DNA from: Bryobacterales bacterium
GTDB taxonomy: Bacteria; Acidobacteriota; Terriglobia; Bryobacterales; Bryobacteraceae
Reading direction: 5' to 3'
Assembly: GCA_016789745.1 (NCBI GenBank)
Contig: JAEUQF010000052.1
Span: 1-53,460 of the forward strand
DNA: 53,460 nucleotides
A program made the translations under genes and the position numbers. A model generated the notes under the pieces. That model ran no database searches. It saw only the letters and a program-made list of their open reading frames with translations, and was not told the DNA's origin. Within the stretch, counting starts at the first letter, position 1. Every line of letters starts with the position of its first letter. Positions 26,412 to 33,207 of this stretch are shown here, piece by piece.

Positions 26412-27691
26412 GGCAGGGCCCGTTTCTTGGGGGGCGGTTCGGCTCCGGAGAAGAAGAGGGTGACGTCTGCCTGGCGGGTGTTTTCGTCGATCTTTACTTC
26501 GGTCTTGGTTTTGCCGAGGTTGTCGAAGATGCCTTCGGCACGTACCTGGTTGAGGAAGAAGCCAGGGAATTCGGGGTTGAACGGGTCGCCGGGTTTGAGG
26601 CCCCACATTTTGCGGATCGCCGGTTCGGTCAGCAGATCGAGCCCCTTCACATCCAGGCTGCGGAAGGTGTAGCGGTCGCCGGGCTCGATGAAAACGGTCA
26701 GGTGGACGATCTTCTTGGCGTCGTCGTACTGGCGCTCGACGCGGGTGGCGGCCTTCATGTAGCCGTTGCGGCGAACGGCGGATCTCATCCGTTCGACGCC
26801 GGCCTTGATTTCATCGAAGTTGGCGATGTCCTCTTTCTTCAGGTTGCCTTGGCGGAGGAGTTCGGCCTCGCCGCCAGCGGGCGATACGACCTTGACGTTG
26901 CCCAGCGTGTAGACTTCGCCTTCATTCACTTCGACGGTGACGCGCAGGCCGTTGACGTCCATGACGGGTTCGGCGGTGATGGTGGGGAAGGCGACGCGCA
27001 CGCGGCCACGGGCTTCGTACAAAGGCCGGATAGCTTCATCTAATAGCTGGCGGAAGCGCTTCTCTTCGTATACGGAGCCGACGGCGGTGCCGGCGATGGC
27101 ATTTTGCAGCGGGGTGGCTTGCAGCACCGTGTTGCCCTTAAACTTCACTTCAGCAACCGAAGGCGGTCGTTTGGCGGGCTCGAAGACGACGCCGAGTTCG
27201 CCCTTATCGTTGGGATTCACGCGGCCGACGACCTTCTCGCCGAGCAGCTTGTCCAGCAGTTCGGAGTAGCGTTTGATGACGGGCTGGGTGCCGGGGATCT
27301 TGTCGCCGAATAGCGGGTCGGCTTTGCGGAGGTAAGCTTTGAACTCGTCAGCGGGCTTGGGCATGCGTTCAAAGCGGACAGGGAAAACTTGCTGCACCTC
27401 GATGACGGTGAAGGTGGCGGCATAGCCGGTCTGGTCTTTCGCGGGGGAATACTTGTAGCCGACCGATTCGAAGTAGCCGCTGTCCATGAGGCGCTTCTGG
27501 GCCGCGTCAAAGATCTTGGGCTCGGCCATCTGCCCGGTCTTCAGGCCGGCTACGGCGAGGATCTGGTCGCGGTGGAAGGTTTCGTTGCCCTCTACGTTCA
27601 GGGAAACAATGGGGAACAGGGGCTGGTTCTGGGCGTATGCGGCCGTGCCCGCCAGGGTCAGGACAGACAGGAGGAAACCAAACCGAGTCAT
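26408..27691 (-). CDS. Exported POTRA-repeat protein without a barrel
   Basis: From ATG 27691 the protein has 427 residues with a signal peptide (FLLSVLTLAGTAAYAQ). It then holds POTRA-type domains: FPIVSLNVEGNETFHRDQIL, AEVKFKGNTVLQATPLQNAI and RYTFRSLDVKGLDLLTEPAI begin three of them. There is no Omp85/BamA C-terminal beta-barrel. It may be a periplasmic chaperone or a partner of a separate barrel. The in-frame extension to 27862 lies inside hpt and is not used; ATG 27691 overlaps the hpt stop (ATGA). Confidence 0.82.
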   Translation of the reverse strand: MTRFGFLLSVLTLAGTAAYAQNQPLFPIVSLNVEGNETFHRDQILAVAGLKTGQMAEPKIFDAAQKRLMDSGYFESVGYKYSPAKDQTGYAATFTVIEVQQVFPVRFERMPKPADEFKAYLRKADPLFGDKIPGTQPVIKRYSELLDKLLGEKVVGRVNPNDKGELGVVFEPAKRPPSVAEVKFKGNTVLQATPLQNAIAGTAVGSVYEEKRFRQLLDEAIRPLYEARGRVRVAFPTITAEPVMDVNGLRVTVEVNEGEVYTLGNVKVVSPAGGEAELLRQGNLKKEDIANFDEIKAGVERMRSAVRRNGYMKAATRVERQYDDAKKIVHLTVFIEPGDRYTFRSLDVKGLDLLTEPAIRKMWGLKPGDPFNPEFPGFFLNQVRAEGIFDNLGKTKTEVKIDENTRQADVTLFFSGAEPPPKKRALP

Positions 27692-28242
27692 GTGCTTTTC
27701 TTCAGCATCTCCGGGTTCATGACGGCGATGCAATCCAGGTTGCGGTACAACTGCTTGTGGTCCAGGCCGTAGCCGATGACGAAGTGATCGCCGATTTCGA
27801 AGCAGCGGAAATCCACCGGAACCTGTACGATTCGACGTGAGGTACGGTCCAGGAGGGTACAAAGCGCAATGGAATTCGGGCCGCGTCCGGCGAGGTTGCG
27901 CAGCAGGTAGCGGACGGTGAAGCCGGTGTCGATGATGTCTTCCACCAGCATGACGTCTTCGCCCTCGATGCGATCGTCCAGATCCTTGGCGATGCGGACC
28001 AAGCCGCTGCTACCGGGGTTGGCGAACGAAGAAATAGCGAGGAAATCCACTTTGACGGGGATGGTGATGGCGCGGGCGAGGGCGGTGAGGAAGAACACAG
28101 AACCCTTGAGGATTCCGATGAGCTTGAGCTCCTTGCCGCGATAGCGTTCGCTGATCTCGGCGCCGAGTTCGGCCACCCGGCGCTCGATTTCTTCGGCGGT
28201 GAACAGCACCCGCTCGACGCCCGGCGGCAGTTCGTGACTCAT
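27688..28242 (-). CDS. hpt: Hypoxanthine phosphoribosyltransferase
   Basis: The 184-residue protein has the PRPP-binding signature VMLVEDIIDTGFTVRYLL, the GILKGSVFFLTALAR loop and FVIGYGLDHKQLYRNL near the end, as in bacterial Hpt. It salvages hypoxanthine (and guanine) to nucleotides with 5-phosphoribosyl pyrophosphate in the cytoplasm. Both ends overlap neighbours by four bases (ATGA), so it is the middle gene of a tightly coupled three-gene unit, between a kinase-like/nuclease-like fusion and a POTRA protein. Confidence 0.95.
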   Translation of the reverse strand: MSHELPPGVERVLFTAEEIERRVAELGAEISERYRGKELKLIGILKGSVFFLTALARAITIPVKVDFLAISSFANPGSSGLVRIAKDLDDRIEGEDVMLVEDIIDTGFTVRYLLRNLAGRGPNSIALCTLLDRTSRRIVQVPVDFRCFEIGDHFVIGYGLDHKQLYRNLDCIAVMNPEMLKKST

Positions 28243-29210
28243 GCCAGCGCCGGCTCCTTCTCCAAGCCATGTTTGAAGATCAAGTTACGGAAATCCTTCT
28301 GATAGAAGACCTGGATCCTGATATCAGGGTACAACTGCCGGAGCAGTTTGACCTTGCGGTTCTTTTTGGTGACGTGGGCCTGCTTCATAGTGGTGAGTTC
28401 GACGAAGAGGTCGAACTCGGGCAGGTAGAAGTCGGGGGTGAAGGCTTCGGTGACTTTGCCGTGCTTGTCCCATTGGACGGGGAAGCTGCGCGGCTCGTAT
28501 TCGTAGGCGATGCGGTAGAAGTTGAGCAGGTTGGCGAAGATCTCTTCGCTGTTGTTGGCGAAGGGCTTGCGGACGAGGGTGGCTTTGTCCGGGGCGGGCG
28601 GGGTCAGGCCGTACTTGGCCATGCGGAGGCGGGCCTGGAACTGGATTTGGGCCTCGACGCCGGCGGGCAGTCTGGATTCCTCGTCGATGGCGCGATGGGC
28701 GGCGGCCTGGGCGATCAAGAGCGCGAGGGGCTCGCTGTCAAAGGTGTCGCAATTGAGGATGAGGTCGTAAGTGGAGGGCCGGACGACGGTTTTGCCGAAG
28801 CATTTAAGACGTTTGGCGCGGCGTTCCAAGGCCAAGTGTTGGGCGAGGTTACGGGCTTCGTCGCGCGTGAGGCGGTGTTCCACCATGAGCGCGCCCAGGC
28901 GCCAGGGTTCGGGTCCATCCAGGTGAACGCGGAGGACGCCGGGAATGCCGGGAAACAACAATTCGGCACCTGGTACGGTTAGGACCACGCCGCTTTCCAG
29001 GCCGAGGGCAGCGACGAGGGAACTGACCAGCGCGGGCCAGGCGCGATCGTGGACGGCGACTTCGGAGCCGAACTCGCGCGCGATCCACTCGCGCACGGTG
29101 GTCTCGCCAACCGATTGGAAACGAAGCCTTTGGGCCAATAACCTCGCCACCTCTTCCACGCGGCACCCAGGCTCGCCGGACAAAATGACGAAGGCCATCT
29201 CAGGTGTCAT
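28239..29210 (-). CDS. Cytidylate-kinase-like P-loop domain fused to a PD-(D/E)XK-like domain
   Basis: From ATG 29210 the protein has 323 residues. Residues ~1-185 resemble the cytidylate kinase-like family (MAFVILSGEPGCRVEEVARL, RPSTYDLILNCDT), but the P-loop lacks the usual Lys-Ser/Thr. Residues ~225-320 look like a restriction-endonuclease-type fold: a Glu in NNSEEIFANLL, then FTPDFYLPEFDLFVELTTMK, an Asp...Glu-x-Thr arrangement in place of PD...ExK, then TKKNRK. From memory, free-standing versions of this C-terminal family exist near nucleotide-metabolism genes. It overlaps hpt by four bases. Function is unknown; a nucleotide-sensing or nucleic-acid-processing role is inference. The frame runs on to 29444, but that part overlaps the divergent MoxR gene. 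Confidence 0.75.
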   Translation of the reverse strand: MTPEMAFVILSGEPGCRVEEVARLLAQRLRFQSVGETTVREWIAREFGSEVAVHDRAWPALVSSLVAALGLESGVVLTVPGAELLFPGIPGVLRVHLDGPEPWRLGALMVEHRLTRDEARNLAQHLALERRAKRLKCFGKTVVRPSTYDLILNCDTFDSEPLALLIAQAAAHRAIDEESRLPAGVEAQIQFQARLRMAKYGLTPPAPDKATLVRKPFANNSEEIFANLLNFYRIAYEYEPRSFPVQWDKHGKVTEAFTPDFYLPEFDLFVELTTMKQAHVTKKNRKVKLLRQLYPDIRIQVFYQKDFRNLIFKHGLEKEPALA

Positions 29211-29306
29211 CGTAAAGAGCCCACCGGACCCTGTCAAGGAGAACGGCGTTTCGGATGTTTCGTCCAGGAGCCTATTACAGGCGCGAGACAGGCGTAGAAT
29301 AGATAC

Positions 29307-30308
29307 GTGTCGGTGACCGTTGATCGGAAAATTGAACAAGCCACGAGCCAACTGGATCGCGTCCGCAAGGAGATCGGGAAGGTAATCGTAGGCCAGCAGG
29401 ACGCCGTGGATGGCGTGCTTATCTGTCTGCTGGCCGGCGGTCACGTTCTTTTAGAAGGTGTGCCGGGGTTGGGTAAAACCACTCTGTTGCGTACACTCTC
29501 CCGGGTTCTGAGTCTGCGCTACTCGCGTATCCAGTTCACGCCGGACCTGATGCCTGCTGACATTGTCGGCAGCATGATGATGGATCATGATGACCGCGGG
29601 ATGAAGACGCTGCGGTTCCAGCCGGGTCCCATCTTTGCCAACTTGGTGTTGGCGGACGAAATTAACCGCGCCACTCCGAAGACGCAGTCGGCGCTGCTGG
29701 AAGCCATGCAGGAGCGCACGGTGACCAGCGGCACGATTACCCATGAATTGGAACTGCCGTTCCTGGTGATGGCCACCCAAAACCCGATTGAGATGGAAGG
29801 CACGTATCCACTGCCCGAGGCCCAGCTCGATCGTTTCCTGATGAAGATCCTGGTAACGTACCCGACGCGCGCGGAGTTGACGCAGATTCTGGACCGGACG
29901 ACGCAGAAGGACGAGTCGCAACTGGACCAGGTGATGGAGCGGGAGCAGATTCTGGAGTTGCGGGCCGTGGCGCGGACGGTGCTGGTGGCGAAGCATATCC
30001 AGGATTTCGCGGTGGATCTGGTGATGGCGACGCAGCCTGGCCAGCCGCAGGCGCATGAGTTGGCCACCAAATACATCCGGTTTGGCAGTTCGCCGCGCGG
30101 GGCGCAGGCGTTGTTGGAATGCGGCCGTGTGTTGGCGTTGATGCGCGGGCGATTCAATTTGAGTATGGAAGATGTGCGCTATGTGGCGACATCGGTGCTG
30201 CGGCATCGCATCATTTTGAACTTCGATGCGCATGCGGATGGTCAGACACCGGACTCTGTTTTGTCCCGGATTATTGAATCGGTTGCTGCGTCTGTTCGGA
30301 CGCGCTGA
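29307..30308 (+). CDS. MoxR-family AAA+ ATPase
   Basis: The 333-residue protein has Walker A (LLEGVPGLGKTTLLRT), Walker B (LVLADEINRATPKTQSALLE) and sensor residues (ATQNPIEMEGTYPLPEAQLD), then the C-terminal lid domain. MoxR ATPases act as chaperones with VWA-domain partners to fit metal cofactors or activate complexes. Here it heads the MoxR, DUF58, BatA, VWA series, the classic arrangement. GTG 29307 is the start; a TAGAAT-like box lies at 29295-29300 without a convincing -35. Its stop overlaps by one base the ATG of a 30-residue ORF. Confidence 0.95.
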   Translation: MSVTVDRKIEQATSQLDRVRKEIGKVIVGQQDAVDGVLICLLAGGHVLLEGVPGLGKTTLLRTLSRVLSLRYSRIQFTPDLMPADIVGSMMMDHDDRGMKTLRFQPGPIFANLVLADEINRATPKTQSALLEAMQERTVTSGTITHELELPFLVMATQNPIEMEGTYPLPEAQLDRFLMKILVTYPTRAELTQILDRTTQKDESQLDQVMEREQILELRAVARTVLVAKHIQDFAVDLVMATQPGQPQAHELATKYIRFGSSPRGAQALLECGRVLALMRGRFNLSMEDVRYVATSVLRHRIILNFDAHADGQTPDSVLSRIIESVAASVRTR

Positions 30309-30400
30309 TGGACAGGCGGGCCATGAACTGGAAGCTGGGCAACCGCTCCCGCTCCGTGACGGTCGCGGTTCTGTTGAAGCGCGGTGAGGAGCACGCCTGA
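30308..30400 (+). CDS. Coupled 30-residue micro-ORF between MoxR and DUF58 genes
   Basis: The frame runs ATG 30308 to TGA 30398-30400 and encodes a basic peptide starting MDRRAMNWKLGNRSRSV. Its ATG overlaps the MoxR stop (TGATG) and its stop overlaps the DUF58 ATG in the same way. The exact double overlap points to real translation, either as a peptide or as a device that carries ribosomes from moxR to the DUF58 gene. No similarity is recognised. Confidence 0.5.
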   Translation: MDRRAMNWKLGNRSRSVTVAVLLKRGEEHA

Positions 30401-31299
30401 TGCCGGCGCCATTACTGGATCGCCCCTTTCTGGAACGGCTGGAGCGGCTGACCATCCATTGGATGAGATCGTTTCCAGGCCTGGTGGGCGGGCATAATCC
30501 GTCGCGGTTTTCCGGCGCGGGGCAGGAGTTTCTGGACCACCGCAATTTTCATCATGGCGATGATTTGCGGGCGGTGAACTGGCGCGCGTACATGCGTCTG
30601 GAGAAGCTGTTTCTGAAGATGTTCCAGGTGGAGCCGCGGGTGCCGGTGCGGATTCTGCTGGACTGCTCGGCTTCTATGGCGACGGGGGAAGAGCTGGGCC
30701 ACGGCATCACGCCGAAGTTCGACTTTGCGCGGCGTTTGGCGGGGGCCCTGGCCTATGTCGGGCTGGTGCGATTGGAAAGTATCTGCATCCAGCCGTTCTC
30801 CGATCATCTTTGGGATGCCTGCACGTGCGGTGGCGGGCGGCACCGGTTCGCCCCGGCGGCGGATTTCCTGAGCGGGCTGGCCGCGACGGGGCCGACGAAC
30901 TTCATCAGTTGCTCGCGGGATTTTGCGAATACCTATCCCCAGCGTGGACTGCTCATCGTGATTTCCGATTTCTTCGGCACCGATGACTGCGAGAAACCCC
31001 TCCAATACCTGGCGGATCTGGGACACGAGCTGCTGCTGCTGCACGTCTATCATCCGGAAGAGCGGACGCCGCCGTGGAGCGGCGAGTTGGAGTTGGTGGA
31101 CGCCGAATCCGGCCAGAAGCTGGAGCTATCGTTTGAAGACGACGTGCGTCAGCTTTATACGGAGCGGTTCGATGCCTATGCGCGTGGTCTGCGGGACCTC
31201 GCGTTGCGCAAAGGCGGACGGTATATCGGGCTGACCACGCAGACCACCGTCGAAGAGGCGGTGTTCGGTCCGCTGAATCAAGTGCAGGCGGTCTACTAG
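30400..31299 (+). CDS. DUF58 domain protein (VWA-like)
   Basis: The 299-residue protein carries the DUF58 core GQEFLDHRNFHHGDDLRAVN, then NWRAYMRLEKLFLKMF. A von Willebrand A-like fold follows, with ILLDCSASM (DxSxS metal site) and LLIVISDFFGTDD. It is the standard partner of MoxR. It is cytoplasmic, or membrane-peripheral. The next gene begins directly after its TAG. Confidence 0.92.
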   Translation: MPAPLLDRPFLERLERLTIHWMRSFPGLVGGHNPSRFSGAGQEFLDHRNFHHGDDLRAVNWRAYMRLEKLFLKMFQVEPRVPVRILLDCSASMATGEELGHGITPKFDFARRLAGALAYVGLVRLESICIQPFSDHLWDACTCGGGRHRFAPAADFLSGLAATGPTNFISCSRDFANTYPQRGLLIVISDFFGTDDCEKPLQYLADLGHELLLLHVYHPEERTPPWSGELELVDAESGQKLELSFEDDVRQLYTERFDAYARGLRDLALRKGGRYIGLTTQTTVEEAVFGPLNQVQAVY

Positions 31300-33207
31300 A
31301 TGTTCTTCTTCAATCTCTCCCCGGCCGAATTCCTGTTCCTGCTCACGGGGATCTCGTCGGTTACGGTTGTGCTGTATTTGTTGGACCGGTCGCGGCGCAA
31401 ACACGTGGTGTCGTCGCTGCGGTTCTGGCAGCAGAGCGATTTGCCGGCGCAGCGGAAGCACCGGCGGAAGATCCAGCAGCCGTGGTCGTTGATTCTGCAG
31501 TTGCTGGGGATTGCGCTGTTGCTGTTGGCGTTGGCGCAGTTGCGGTTGGGATCAAGGGATCGCAATTCGCGCGATCATGTGCTGCTGGTGGACGCTTCGT
31601 CGGCGATGACGGCGCGGAATGCGGCGGGGCGCCCGCTGCTGGATGAGGTGCGTACCAGCGCGCGGCGGTATATCCGGGCGCTGCCCTCGGCGGACCGGGT
31701 GATGATTGTGCGGGCGGATGGGATGGCGACGTCGATGACTAGTTTCGAGTCGTCGCGGCCGGCGCTGGAGACGGCGTTGGCGGGGTTGTCGGCATCGCCC
31801 AGCGCGTTGAATTTGGGGTTGAGTTTGGAGTTTGCCGAGCGCGTGCTGCGGCTGCATGCCAAGCGCCCGGGCGAGATCGTGCTGGCGGGTGCGAACCGGA
31901 TCAGCCCGGAAGGGATTCAGGATCTGCCGGCGCTGCCGTCGAATCTGCGGCTGCTGCCGGTGGACGCGGAGTTGGAGAACGTCGGGTTCCGGAAGTTAGG
32001 GGTACGGCGCGCGCCTGCCGATCCCGAGTTGTGGGAGGCTTACGTCACCGTTCGGAATTATGGGACGCGGGCGCGGACGCTGCCTTTTCAGGCGGCGTTT
32101 GGCGGGGCGCCAGTGGCGACGCGGCGCTTGGATTTGCCGCCCGGCGTGGATGTGAGCGCGCAGTTCGAGTTTCGGACGAAGGTGTCGGGCTGGATTGAAG
32201 TGCGGGTAGATGGGAAAGACGCATTGCCGGACGATGACCGGGCGACGTTGGAGTTGCCGGTGGAAGAACGGCTGCCGGTGACGGTGTACTCCAACGAGCC
32301 GGAGTTGTTGAAGCCGGTACTGGCGGCGAACCGGCGGTTGGAGATCACTTATAAGAAGCCGGCGGAGTACAAGGCGGATGAGAAGGGGATTGTGGTGCTG
32401 GACCGGTTCCGGCCGCCCACGGCGCCCACTACGGATGCGATCTGGATTCAGCCTCCGGCGGCAGCTTCGCCGGTACCCGTGAAGAGCGAAGCGCAGAATG
32501 CGGCGTTGCGTTGGCGGAACGATCAGCCGCTGGCGGCGGGGCTGCGGGCGCGGGATGCGAAGTTGGAATCGACTTCGGTGTTTACGGCGGCGGCAGGCGA
32601 CATTCCGCTGGCGGAGGTGGATGGCGGTCCGGTGATTCTGGCGCGGCCGGGGGAAAAGAAGACGGCAGTGTTCGGCTTCCACCCCATGCGGTCCGTGCTG
32701 CGGTATGAGTTGGCGACGCCGATTGTGTTCGCGAATGTGCTGCGGTGGATGCAGCCGGGGCTGTTCCGGCGGATCGAGATTCAGGCGGGCAGCGTGGGTG
32801 CGGTGACGGTGCCACTGGAGAGCGATGTGGATCCGGCATCGATCCGGGTATTGGCCGATAACGGATTGCAGTTGCCGTTTACCATTCGCGACCGTCAGTT
32901 GCGGTTCTTCTCGCCGGCGCCGGGGACGGTGCGATTGACGGTGGGCGACCGCGAGTTGGTGTCGTCGTTGAACCTGCCGGAGGTGGGCGAGATTCGCTGG
33001 CAGCCGCCGAAGACGCTGCGCACGGGATATCGGGGTGTGGGTGGGCCGGAGAGTTCGGCGCGGGATATCTGGCAGTGGCTGGCGATTGCGGGCGTGCTGG
33101 TGTTGCTGGCGGAGTTTCTGCTGTTTGGGCGGAAGGCGCCGCAACCGGGGATTCTGCGAACGATGCCGTGGAACCGCAATGATGAGCCGCGGAGGAAGGC
33201 ATCATGA
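31300..33207 (+). CDS. BatA-type membrane protein with degenerate VWA site
   Basis: The 635-residue protein begins with the aerotolerance-regulator N-terminal segment (two helices, ~5-25 and ~60-80; SPAEFLFLLTGISSVTVVLY). A VWA-like domain follows with LLVDASSAMTARN, where the DxSxS metal motif ends in Ala. A long beta-rich extracytoplasmic part and a C-terminal helix (WQWLAIAGVLVLLAEFLLFG) complete it. It should anchor the MoxR/DUF58 system in the membrane. The start is on the base after the DUF58 stop, and its end overlaps the next ATG by four bases. Confidence 0.88.
   Translation: MFFFNLSPAEFLFLLTGISSVTVVLYLLDRSRRKHVVSSLRFWQQSDLPAQRKHRRKIQQPWSLILQLLGIALLLLALAQLRLGSRDRNSRDHVLLVDASSAMTARNAAGRPLLDEVRTSARRYIRALPSADRVMIVRADGMATSMTSFESSRPALETALAGLSASPSALNLGLSLEFAERVLRLHAKRPGEIVLAGANRISPEGIQDLPALPSNLRLLPVDAELENVGFRKLGVRRAPADPELWEAYVTVRNYGTRARTLPFQAAFGGAPVATRRLDLPPGVDVSAQFEFRTKVSGWIEVRVDGKDALPDDDRATLELPVEERLPVTVYSNEPELLKPVLAANRRLEITYKKPAEYKADEKGIVVLDRFRPPTAPTTDAIWIQPPAAASPVPVKSEAQNAALRWRNDQPLAAGLRARDAKLESTSVFTAAAGDIPLAEVDGGPVILARPGEKKTAVFGFHPMRSVLRYELATPIVFANVLRWMQPGLFRRIEIQAGSVGAVTVPLESDVDPASIRVLADNGLQLPFTIRDRQLRFFSPAPGTVRLTVGDRELVSSLNLPEVGEIRWQPPKTLRTGYRGVGGPESSARDIWQWLAIAGVLVLLAEFLLFGRKAPQPGILRTMPWNRNDEPRRKAS

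Noticed and set aside
29211..29444. N-terminal extension of the kinase-like fusion gene
   Set aside because: It would run into the divergent MoxR coding region, and the P-loop-like domain begins right after ATG 29210.
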